From NCBI RefSeq assembly GCF_006124995.1, contig NZ_QEWN01000100.1:1-64000 (forward strand): DNA of 64,000 nt, given 5' to 3'. How positions within the stretch are numbered: the stretch's first letter is position 1; each line of letters starts with the position of its first letter. The notes beneath the pieces were generated by a model. That model ran no database searches. It was not told the DNA's origin and saw nothing but the letters and a program-made list of their open reading frames with translations. Made by a program: the position numbers and the translations under genes. Below are positions 56,530-64,000 of this stretch, piece after piece. This DNA is from Vibrio sp. Hep-1b-8 (GTDB taxonomy: Bacteria > Pseudomonadota > Gammaproteobacteria > Enterobacterales > Vibrionaceae).

Positions 56530-59500
56530 ATGTTTAAGTTGTATCGGAAACAGAAATTTAAGCGTCTTCAAAGCACTCTGATGCTGGCATTTCTGGTCTT
56601 AAGTATCACACCTCTTACCGTTATCGCTATCTTCTTTTTGCAGTCACACACCACTGACTTACAAGAGCAGAGCACATTGCATTTGGTTTCTGTTCGCGAT
56701 AGCAAGCAGCAGCAAGTCGTTGACTACCTATACGCGAAAGAGTCGGAAGTCATGGGGTTTGTACGCTCAGAGTTAGCGTATGCGAGTGGTGGTCGATTCT
56801 ACGGCTTGGTCAACGCATTTGGCAGCTTAGGCCTTGATATTGAGCAGGCACGCGAGTACGCACAAAAGCGTTATATCCAAGGTTCGGGCGATCAAATCAA
56901 AACCTCTATTTTGCCTCAGTCTAGCCTCTTTAATGGTACAGAACGCTACCGCTTGCTTCATAAACGCTATCACTGGGCTTATCTGGAACTTCTCAAACGC
57001 TCTGATTTCGATGATATCTTATTGGTCGATCGAGAAGGAAACGTCACTTACTCGACGTTTAAATATGACAATTTCGGCACTAACTTGCTAACTGGCAAAT
57101 ATAAAGATGCCAACTTAGGACACACTTTTACCAAACTAAGAAATCTGGTCATTGAAAAACGTAAAACGAACGAAGACTTTACGCCGGTTATTATTTCAGA
57201 TTTTGCCCAAGAGCAAGGCAAGTCAGTTGCATGGCTAGGCGCACCCATTGTGCAGCAAGGTTATCTGCACAGCTATGCCATGTTTCGTCTGCCGAATAAC
57301 GGCATAACCAAGCTGATAGCTGATACCAAAAACATCCCTTCGATGAAGACCCTTTTGGTTGGTGCCGATCATAAATCCCGTACTCTCGCATACGAGCAGG
57401 AAGATATTGATAAAAGTCGACAAGTGGTGGAGCTCGCCTTGTCTGGATTAACCAGCTTTGGAACCTACTCTAACTCAGAGAAAGAGGCCATCATTGCCGC
57501 CTACGCCCCGATTTCGGTTAAAGGTATCGACTGGGCACTGGTCGTTGAAGTACCAGAAAGTGTTGCCTTTGCTCGCATTCATCAACTTGAAACTGTGTTT
57601 ATTTTCGCAATGTTAACGGCAATCTTACTGGTTGTTATGGCCTCCCACTACCTGTCCAATTTCATCACATCCCCACTTCTTAAATTGACTTGGGCTGCCG
57701 AGAAGGTATCTGCTGGCGATCTTGATGCCACTATGATTAACACGCAGCGTAAAGATGAAATCGGGTGCCTTGCGGTCAGTTTTGAGCGGATGCAACGCTC
57801 AATTCGCGAAAAGATCCTCTTAATCAAAGAGCAAAATGCAGAGCTAGAAAGCAACCTCAAACTCATTCAAAAACAAAATGATGAGTTACAGCTCGCCAAT
57901 AAACTCAAAGATGAATTCTTAGCGACAACCTCTCATGAGTTACGAACGCCTTTACACGGCATGGTGGGGATAGCCGAAGCACTCACTTCAGGAGCTAACG
58001 GCCCAATCACAGCAGAACACAAATACCAGCTAGATATCATTATCAGCAGTGGTCAGCGTCTTGCTACCTTGGTTGATGACTTACTTGATTACCATAAGAT
58101 GCGTTATGGAAACTTGGATATCGACACCAGTGCCGTAGATTTATCCGGTTCAACGCGCTTAGTACTTGAGCTTTCTTCCCATCTGCTAGGCAACAAACCC
58201 ATCAGAATTATCAACCAAGTACCTAGTGAACCCGTGTGGGTCAGTGCCGACCCGCAAAGACTTGAACAGGTACTATATAACTTGGTTGGCAATGCAATCA
58301 AATACACCAGCGAAGGCAAAATTGTCATTTCCGCGAACGTTATCGACGATCATATTCGTGTTCAGGTCGTTGATACTGGCCAAGGTATTCCAGCTGACCA
58401 GATCGAACATATTTTTGAGCCTTTGATTCAAGCAGGCAGCGACTCAAGCCGATACCGTCAAGGCGCAGGATTAGGTTTATCTATCAGTCGTCAGTTGATC
58501 GAACTGATGCAAGGTTCTTTGTATGTGAGTAGTCAGCCTATGGTTGGCACCACGTTCAGCTTTACATTACCTATCGCGAGTGAAGAGCAAATTCAGCAAG
58601 CAAACCACTATGAAGCGCCCCACTTTATCGCGCCGGATAGCGGAGAGATAGAGTTAGCCGAACCTGTTAGCCTACCAGAAAACCCTGAAGGTCCTCTGCT
58701 ACTCGTCGTTGATGACGAGCCCGTGAACCTTAGAGTCTTGGATAGTTTCCTAAGACTGGAAGGCTATCGCGTACGCACGGCTAAAGATGGTCACGAAGCA
58801 CTGGAATCGATTGAGAAAGAGAAACCAGAGCTACTGTTACTGGATATTATGATGCCAGGTATGAGCGGATATCAGGTGTGTGAAACGGTTCGTAAAAAGT
58901 ACGATCATGCCGCCCTGCCTGTCATCATGCTGACTGCTCTTAATCAAACGGATGACCGAATTCGCGGGTTTAACGCAGGGGCTAACGATTACCTGTCGAA
59001 ACCATTTAACAAGCAAGAGCTTGCTGCCCGTATCATTGCCCATCTAACGGCCAGCAAAGCTGAACTACGCCGACTTGAGAACCAGCAACTCCAGCTTGAA
59101 CTCAAGCACCGAGCAATGGTTGAAGCCAGCCTGTTAGAAACACAAGGACGCCTACTAGAGCAACTAGAAACGGCGCCAGAAGCCATCATCTGTATTCGTG
59201 AAGATAACAAGATTCGCTTTGCCAATGAGGCGGCTTCAAAGCTATTTAAACGTTCTACCGAACAGCTAAAACGCTCAAGCGCTGACGAACTTATCGCACC
59301 CAAATTCCTTCATGTTGAACAAGAGCATTACTGCGGTACGATTGATGTTTACGTCGAAGATGTCCGACAACACCTTTCTGCGGATATTTTGAAACTTCCA
59401 CAAGGTTCAGGCCTGCGTTCGATTTACATCTTTAACGTTGGCGGCAGCATCAATGCAAGCCGCATTAATAACTTGGAAACCGCAATTGAAGCGTTGTCCA

Positions 59501-59916
59501 GTTTTGCCTTTGAAGGTGATAAAGCCAAACTGCAAGAACTCAAAGAGCTGGGAGGAGAGTTTACGCGATTGGCTGATCGAGTTGCCGAAGACAGTAAATC
59601 CAAACAAGATATTATGCGTGAAGTGTTAGTTGATGCGATGACAAGCGCACTCAACTACTGGGAGTCCGTCACAGGACAAACCAAGTTCTCGTTCGCAGAA
59701 CAAAGTGGTTTATGGCGCGTCTATCTCGACCGCAGTACTTTGCAAACACGCACACTCGACAAATATCTACGTACCGAGACGCTACCGAAAACACCACGCT
59801 GGAGAACGGTTCTAAGCTCACTGGATTACATCCTAGAGCACTGCAATGAACAAGGCCCAGAGAGAACGCATATTGAAGGGCTAAGAGATAAACTTCAGCA
59901 CTTACTGACAAGCTAA
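56530..59916 (+). CDS. chiS: ChiS, membrane chitin-sensing hybrid histidine kinase with cryptic DNA-binding domain
   Basis: ChiS switches on chitin-use genes when the periplasmic chitooligosaccharide-binding protein is loaded. The 1128-residue protein has helix 1 (about 17-37), a large periplasmic domain (about 40-352), helix 2 (about 353-372), and a HAMP region to about 425. The HisKA domain has H469 in ATTSHELRTPLHG, and HATPase_c shows NLVGNAIKYTSEGK, DTGQGIP and GAGLGLSIS. The receiver has D772 in LLLLDIMMPGMSG. Both residue numbers equal those of V. cholerae ChiS. A coiled coil and PAS-like segment (about 845-975) precede a C-terminal domain (about 1035-1128) that in V. cholerae binds DNA directly. 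The ABC-transporter genes it controls follow. Confidence 0.95.
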   Translation: MFKLYRKQKFKRLQSTLMLAFLVLSITPLTVIAIFFLQSHTTDLQEQSTLHLVSVRDSKQQQVVDYLYAKESEVMGFVRSELAYASGGRFYGLVNAFGSLGLDIEQAREYAQKRYIQGSGDQIKTSILPQSSLFNGTERYRLLHKRYHWAYLELLKRSDFDDILLVDREGNVTYSTFKYDNFGTNLLTGKYKDANLGHTFTKLRNLVIEKRKTNEDFTPVIISDFAQEQGKSVAWLGAPIVQQGYLHSYAMFRLPNNGITKLIADTKNIPSMKTLLVGADHKSRTLAYEQEDIDKSRQVVELALSGLTSFGTYSNSEKEAIIAAYAPISVKGIDWALVVEVPESVAFARIHQLETVFIFAMLTAILLVVMASHYLSNFITSPLLKLTWAAEKVSAGDLDATMINTQRKDEIGCLAVSFERMQRSIREKILLIKEQNAELESNLKLIQKQNDELQLANKLKDEFLATTSHELRTPLHGMVGIAEALTSGANGPITAEHKYQLDIIISSGQRLATLVDDLLDYHKMRYGNLDIDTSAVDLSGSTRLVLELSSHLLGNKPIRIINQVPSEPVWVSADPQRLEQVLYNLVGNAIKYTSEGKIVISANVIDDHIRVQVVDTGQGIPADQIEHIFEPLIQAGSDSSRYRQGAGLGLSISRQLIELMQGSLYVSSQPMVGTTFSFTLPIASEEQIQQANHYEAPHFIAPDSGEIELAEPVSLPENPEGPLLLVVDDEPVNLRVLDSFLRLEGYRVRTAKDGHEALESIEKEKPELLLLDIMMPGMSGYQVCETVRKKYDHAALPVIMLTALNQTDDRIRGFNAGANDYLSKPFNKQELAARIIAHLTASKAELRRLENQQLQLELKHRAMVEASLLETQGRLLEQLETAPEAIICIREDNKIRFANEAASKLFKRSTEQLKRSSADELIAPKFLHVEQEHYCGTIDVYVEDVRQHLSADILKLPQGSGLRSIYIFNVGGSINASRINNLETAIEALSSFAFEGDKAKLQELKELGGEFTRLADRVAEDSKSKQDIMREVLVDAMTSALNYWESVTGQTKFSFAEQSGLWRVYLDRSTLQTRTLDKYLRTETLPKTPRWRTVLSSLDYILEHCNEQGPERTHIEGLRDKLQHLLTS

Positions 59917-59936
59917 TACACCTTCAATGCCAAACT

Positions 59937-59964
59937 AAAAAGCCCGCAGTAAGCGGGCTTTTGA
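59937..59964 (+). terminator. chiS terminator
   Basis: AAAAGCCCGC (59938-59947), AGTAA loop and GCGGGCTTTT (59953-59962). Confidence 0.9.
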
Positions 59965-60311
59965 TTCTCATCATTTTGCCTTGATTAATACTCAAATACA
60001 GTTATTACGACTCGTAAAACAACCTATTGCTTGCCGCCATTTAGCCGCTATTTTTTTTGTCTAGCAGGTACCCCAATTGATACAAAACCACCAACAATGC
60101 GTAAAAAGAACTCAGTTTGCGAAGCCAATCACAACAAGACGGCAGTTTTAATTTAACCCCAAAAATTAACAGAAAACCTCCAAGTGACCCACATCTCACA
60201 TTTTACTTCTATAAAAGCAAGCCTTATAAAATAAATAAAATGAAGTTAGCAACCACTCACAAACAAACTGGTGCACATGGACTATTGCGACTCACTTCAA
60301 AGGCCTTTTCG

Positions 60312-60505
60312 TGATTACAATTTAATCAAATTTGGTTTTTTTAACAGTATTAACGGAGATGGTGATGGTTTTGACGTTTTTAACGGGAATAGCAATTGCG
60401 AAAATTAACGTTAAGGTGTTTTCTTAGTGTGCCTAAGGCCTACAGGCCACTCTGGATTTCTCTATCTCCTCCGATAGGAACTCATTTAAAGAGGTGGGCC
60501 TTAGT
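60312..60505 (+). promoter_or_regulatory. Upstream control region of the chitin-transport operon
   Basis: Within the 608-base gap between chiS terminator and the binding-protein gene, TTAAC-A/G-G motifs start at 60341, 60350, 60380 and 60405. A dyad TGATTA-N5-TAATCA lies at 60312-60328, and a TTGACG -35-like element at 60371. Further down, CTAAGGCC (60433-60440) pairs with GGCCTTAG (60497-60504) and could fold the 5' leader. ChiS is known to bind the homologous promoter in V. cholerae; which of these is its site I cannot say. Confidence 0.4.
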
Positions 60506-60571
60506 GAGTGTTTATCAATTGATGACATTCCATTCCATAAGTGAAATGAAAGCAAATAGTAAGGAACAGCT

Positions 60572-62254
60572 ATGCTTGCCAACATAAAAAAAACAGCACT
60601 AGCAACAGCAATTATTGCTACAGCAACTACCGGATTCGCATCGGTAGCGACAGCTGCTGAACGTAGTGAACTAACTATCCACCCGAAAGAATTTACAACT
60701 TTCGTTCGTAACTTTAACCCATACCTGGGTGCAACTCACTTGCATACTACTTGGGACTTCCTTTACGAGCCTCTAGTTGTATTTAACGAAATGCAAGGTA
60801 ACACGCCTGTATTCCGTTTGGCTGAAAACTACAAGATGTCTGACGACCTAATGAGCGTTACTTTCGATATTCGTAAAGGCGTAAAATGGTCTGATGGTGA
60901 AACGTTCGATGCAAACGACGTTGTATACTCGTTCAATCTTGTAAAAGAGAAACCAGAGCTTGACCAAAGCGGTATCAACTCTTGGGTAACTTCTGTTGAA
61001 AAACTGAATGACTACCAAGTTAAATTCCGTCTGACAGAAGCGAACTCTAACGTTCCTTATGAAATTGCTAAAGTACCAGTAGTACCTGAGCACATCTGGA
61101 AAGACGTGAAAGATCCTTCAACATTCACCAACGAAAACCCTGTAGGTTCTGGTCCTTTCACTGAGATCGATACTTTCACTGCACAACTTTACATCCAGTG
61201 TGCTAACCCGAACTACTGGGATGCGGACAACCTAGACGTTGACTGTCTACGTGTTCCTCAAATCGCTAACAACGACCAGTTCCTGGGTAAAGTTGTTAAC
61301 GGTGAAATGGACTGGACTTCATCATTCATTCCTGACATCGACCGCACATACGCAGCAGCAAGCCCTAACCACCAGTACTGGTACCCGCCAGCAGGTACTC
61401 AAGCGTTTGTTGTTAACTTCAAGCACCCAGATCCAGCGAAGAACGAAGCACTTACTAACGTTGACTTCCGTCGTGCGTTCTCAATGGCTCTTGACCGTCA
61501 AACTATCATCGACATCGCGTTCTACGGTGGCGGTACAGTGAACGACTTTGCTTCAGGTCTAGGTTACGCATTCGAAACTTGGTCTGATGAAAAGACTCAC
61601 GACAAGTACAAGGGTTACAACACCTACAATGCAGAAGGTGCTAAAGAGCTACTGAAGAAAGCTGGCTTCAAAGACGTTAACAACGACGGCTTCGTAGACA
61701 CTCCATCAGGTAAATCTTTTGAACTTCTGATTCAATCGCCAAACGGCTGGACTGACTTCAACAACACCGTTCAACTTGCTGTAGAACAGCTAGCTGAAGT
61801 AGGCATCAAAGCGAAAGCACGTACTCCAGACTTCTCTGTGTACAACCAAGCGATGCTAGAAGCGACTTATGACGTTGCTTACACGAACTACTTCCACGGT
61901 GCAGATCCACACACTTACTGGAACAGTGCGTACAACTCAGCACTTCAGTCTGGTGAAGGTATGCCTCGCTTCGCGATGCACTTCTACAAAAATGACAAGC
62001 TAGATGGCCTACTAAACAGCTTCTACAAAACAGCTGATAAGAACGAGCAGCTAGAAATCGCTCACGGCATCCAGCAAATCATCGCTTCTGACCAAGTTAC
62101 GATTCCTGTAATGTCTGGTGCTTACATGTACCAATACAATACAACTCGATTCACTGGTTGGTGGAACGAAGAAAATCCAAAAGGCCGTCCAAACATTTGG
62201 GCTGGTATCCCAGAGCGTCTACTACACGTACTGGACCTAAAACCAGTTAAGTAA
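60572..62254 (+). CDS. cbp: Chitooligosaccharide-binding protein (CBP), periplasmic component of ABC transporter
   Basis: CBP binds chitin oligosaccharides in the periplasm, delivers them to the ABC transporter, and signals to ChiS. The 560-residue protein is of the oligopeptide-binding (SBP_bac_5) family. The signal peptide is cleaved near ATAA (about residue 28), and mature ERSELTIHPKEFTTFVRN follows. Family patterns include LVVFNEMQGNTPVFRLAENY and SDGETFDANDVVYSFNLV. The ATG has AGGAA upstream. Position directly after chiS and before two permease genes matches V. cholerae. Codon bias is strong. A hairpin separates it from the permease gene. Confidence 0.93.
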   Translation: MLANIKKTALATAIIATATTGFASVATAAERSELTIHPKEFTTFVRNFNPYLGATHLHTTWDFLYEPLVVFNEMQGNTPVFRLAENYKMSDDLMSVTFDIRKGVKWSDGETFDANDVVYSFNLVKEKPELDQSGINSWVTSVEKLNDYQVKFRLTEANSNVPYEIAKVPVVPEHIWKDVKDPSTFTNENPVGSGPFTEIDTFTAQLYIQCANPNYWDADNLDVDCLRVPQIANNDQFLGKVVNGEMDWTSSFIPDIDRTYAAASPNHQYWYPPAGTQAFVVNFKHPDPAKNEALTNVDFRRAFSMALDRQTIIDIAFYGGGTVNDFASGLGYAFETWSDEKTHDKYKGYNTYNAEGAKELLKKAGFKDVNNDGFVDTPSGKSFELLIQSPNGWTDFNNTVQLAVEQLAEVGIKAKARTPDFSVYNQAMLEATYDVAYTNYFHGADPHTYWNSAYNSALQSGEGMPRFAMHFYKNDKLDGLLNSFYKTADKNEQLEIAHGIQQIIASDQVTIPVMSGAYMYQYNTTRFTGWWNEENPKGRPNIWAGIPERLLHVLDLKPVK

Positions 62255-62270
62255 GTAGTTGTTCTAACGA

Positions 62271-62300
62271 TGCGGCATACGCTCTGTATGCCGCAAAATC
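62271..62300 (+). terminator. Intercistronic hairpin after the binding-protein gene
   Basis: TGCGGCATAC (62271-62280), GCTCT loop and GTATGCCGCA (62286-62295): 10-bp perfect stem. No immediate T-run, so it more likely stabilises the upstream mRNA, as between binding-protein and permease genes of other ABC operons, though TTTTT at 62308-62312 might permit partial termination. Confidence 0.7.
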
Positions 62301-62426
62301 CCCCCACTTTTTAATGTGTTCGTTATATGGCGCCGGTCGTCAGGGGATTGTTCGCTCTAAATTTTGTTTTCGCTAGGAGCGACCTGAAACCAGAAACAGG
62401 GAAAATCTGGGTAAGTAAGGTGAGTT

Positions 62427-63413
62427 ATGGGTTATTTTTTAAGACGTTTGTCGTTCTATTTGGTCGCATTATTAGTTGCTGCGACATTAAACTTTATTAT
62501 TCCTCGTGCGATGCCGGGTGATCCGGTGACCATGATGTTCGCTAACGCTTCGGTTCAGGTAACACCGGAACGTATCGCGGCAATGAAAGAGCTACTCGGT
62601 TTTGTTGATGGTGGATTGTTTACTCAATACATCGCCTACATGAAAAACATCCTGAGCTGGGAGCTTGGCACTTCGATTCAGTTCTATCCACTATCAGTAA
62701 ACGAGCTGTTGGGTGGCGCATTTGGTTGGTCGCTATTCCTGGCAGGTAGCGCAGTTATCCTTTCTTTCTCTTTAGGCTCAGTGCTTGGTATTTTCGCAGC
62801 GTGGAAACGCGGCAGCAAATATGACGCTTTCGTCACTCCGGGCATGCTGATCATTCAGGCGGTACCTCAAGTCGTTGTCGCGATGCTAACGCTATTCATC
62901 TTTGCGATTGGTCTTAAATGGTTCCCGACAGGCTACGCCTACACTGCGGGTACGGTGCCAGACTGGACCAGCTGGGAGTTTTACAAAGACGCGGCATACC
63001 ACGCAGTACTACCACTATTCTGTGCATCGATCATTCAGGTAGGTGGCTTCCTGGTTAACATGCGTAACAACATGATCAACCTGCTAGCAGAAGACTACAT
63101 CACCATGGCTAAAGGTAAGGGCCTGAGTGAAAACCGAGTGGTATTCAACTACGCAGCGCGTAACGCACTTCTACCAAGCGTTACGGCACTTTCAATGTCA
63201 TTAGGTATGGCGATCGGTGGTCAGCTAATCGTCGAAATCATCTTCAACTACCCTGGTCTTGGTACGGTACTACTGAATGCGATTCACGCCCGTGACTACC
63301 AAGTCCTTCAAGGGCAACTCATCATCATGACGATGTTTATGCTGTCATTCAACCTGATTGCCGACATGCTTTACGTAGTACTTGATCCTCGCCTTCGTAA
63401 GGGAGGGAAATAA
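62427..63413 (+). CDS. ABC transporter permease (DppB type), chitooligosaccharide uptake
   Basis: A 328-residue inner-membrane permease of the oligopeptide class. Six helices are visible; the N-terminus MGYFLRRLSFYLVALLVAAT and PRAMPGDPV are typical of DppB/OppB. The EAA-like coupling loop is about residues 220-245 (AEDYITMAKGKGLSENRVVF, then ARNALLPSVT). It follows CBP by 172 bases and precedes the second permease by two bases, so it is part of the chitin oligosaccharide transport operon. Confidence 0.92.
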   Translation: MGYFLRRLSFYLVALLVAATLNFIIPRAMPGDPVTMMFANASVQVTPERIAAMKELLGFVDGGLFTQYIAYMKNILSWELGTSIQFYPLSVNELLGGAFGWSLFLAGSAVILSFSLGSVLGIFAAWKRGSKYDAFVTPGMLIIQAVPQVVVAMLTLFIFAIGLKWFPTGYAYTAGTVPDWTSWEFYKDAAYHAVLPLFCASIIQVGGFLVNMRNNMINLLAEDYITMAKGKGLSENRVVFNYAARNALLPSVTALSMSLGMAIGGQLIVEIIFNYPGLGTVLLNAIHARDYQVLQGQLIIMTMFMLSFNLIADMLYVVLDPRLRKGGK

Positions 63414-63415
63414 TT

Positions 63416-64000
63416 ATGAAAGACCTATTTAAACTCATTCTAGGCAATGCTTACGCTCGTACTGGCTTAGCGATTGTTTCACTATTTATTTTTATGGCTA
63501 TCGCCGCACCACTGATTACCAAGCACGCTCCGGATAAGCGTACTGGTAACCCGCATGAATACCCTGGTTTTGTTGTGAGCTCAGCAAAAGCTAACCCAGA
63601 TGGTTGGGTGGCTCAGAATCTGGCAACTGACCGTCGTACTATGATCATGTCGAAGAAGGCTGATCATGTACTTGGTACTAGCCGCATGGGGCGCGATATC
63701 TGGTCTCAACTTGTTTACGGTGCACGTATTTCACTAGGCGTGGGGTTCGGCGCCGGTATCACTGTGTGTTTCCTTGCGACTGTGATTGGTATCTCTGCTG
63801 GTTACTTTGGTGGTCGAGTTGATGACGTGCTTACTGCCGCAATGAACATCATGCTGGTTATTCCTCAATATCCATTGCTATTCGTACTAGCGGCGTTCAT
63901 CGGTGAGGCAGGGCCTCTAACCATTGCCATTATCATAGGCTGTACCTCCTGGGCGTGGGGTGCAAGGGTAATACGCTCGCAAACCTTAGCCCTGCGTGAA
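63416..64000 (+). CDS. ABC transporter permease (DppC type), 3' end cut by window edge
   Basis: The ATG at 63416, two bases after the previous stop and with GGGAGGG upstream, opens a frame of 195 codons to the window end. It begins MKDLFKLILGNAYARTGLAI and continues with a periplasmic segment, then LGTSRMGRDIWSQLVYGARI, diagnostic of DppC/OppC, and further helices. It pairs with the preceding permease to form the membrane channel. ATPase genes are expected beyond the window. Confidence 0.92.
   Translation, partial: MKDLFKLILGNAYARTGLAIVSLFIFMAIAAPLITKHAPDKRTGNPHEYPGFVVSSAKANPDGWVAQNLATDRRTMIMSKKADHVLGTSRMGRDIWSQLVYGARISLGVGFGAGITVCFLATVIGISAGYFGGRVDDVLTAAMNIMLVIPQYPLLFVLAAFIGEAGPLTIAIIIGCTSWAWGARVIRSQTLALRE

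Noticed and set aside
60396-60587. 63-codon ORF in the leader of the chitin-binding protein gene, overlapping its start
   Set aside because: It begins with TTG, has only a weak GGGA before it, and its sequence shows no protein-like pattern. It coincides with a predicted RNA stem, so leader structure explains the region better.

Overview
The window is a piece of the large chromosome of a Vibrio species. The evidence is protein-level similarity to Vibrio throughout (HlyU, NhaR, VpsR, OmpU-type porin, ChiS with its phospho-acceptor residues at H469 and D772, chitooligosaccharide-binding protein) and a gene order that closely follows V. cholerae chromosome I from about ispH down to the chitin-sensor region. 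GC content is moderate, genes are dense, and almost all genes are housekeeping or core-Vibrio genes. I see no insertion sequence, phage, integron, tRNA, rRNA or CRISPR array.

Layout. 1-850: the 5' part of a type VI secretion hcp gene with a sigma-54-type promoter and a perfect 16-bp inverted repeat upstream. 851-8483: the minus-strand set murJ, ribF-ileS-lspA-fkpB-ispH. 8483-13140: rpsT (TTG start), hlyU, nhaR, a Na/Pi cotransporter gene, and a DUF1704 gene broken by an internal deletion and frameshift. 13163-18471: minus-strand operon rppH-ptsP-TSUP permease-lgt-thyA. 18472-19104: a long intergenic region with DnaA boxes and Dam sites next to mutH, in the chromosomal position of E. coli DARS2. 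19105-22222: mutH, three small genes (one only 39 codons, previously easy to miss) and vpsR. 22529-33000: lysS-prfB (with the RF2 recoding site), brnQ, trmN, srmB, prfC and a GGDEF-EAL gene. 33167-40517: rimI-holD, a DUF2541 gene, rlmE/ftsH/folP/glmM, yhbY and greA with a leader terminator. 41055-47492: OmpU-type porin, dacB, a CBS-less MgtE-type transporter behind a structured leader with a 14-codon ORF, tyrS and an M23 endopeptidase. 47525-56321: an RND pump with its adaptor, erpA, hemL, a 39-residue membrane peptide, a PerM/AI-2E family protein and rsmC. 56530-64000: chiS, the chitooligosaccharide-binding protein and the first two permease genes of its ABC transporter (the second cut by the window end).

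How the parts work together. The right end is the chitin-sensing module: ChiS in the inner membrane responds to periplasmic binding protein and drives the transporter operon next door. VpsR and the GGDEF-EAL protein belong to cyclic-di-GMP and biofilm control. lgt and lspA are two of the three lipoprotein-maturation enzymes; murJ, dacB, the M23 peptidase and glmM/ftsH act on the envelope. ileS, lysS, tyrS, prfB, prfC, rpsT, rlmE, srmB, rsmC, trmN and yhbY serve translation and ribosome assembly.

The most interesting unannotated structure is the leader of the short mgtE gene (about 44464-44760). It has an extended -10 promoter, a hairpin at the predicted RNA 5' end, a well-initiated 14-codon ORF with Asp and a Pro-Pro pair, and a 12-bp long-range pairing between the end of that ORF and a downstream U-rich segment. 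The transporter lacks the CBS domains that normally sense magnesium, so control may have moved to the RNA. Other candidates are the hcp promoter repeat, the DARS2-like region, the greA leader terminator, and repeated TTAAC motifs upstream of the chitin-binding protein operon.
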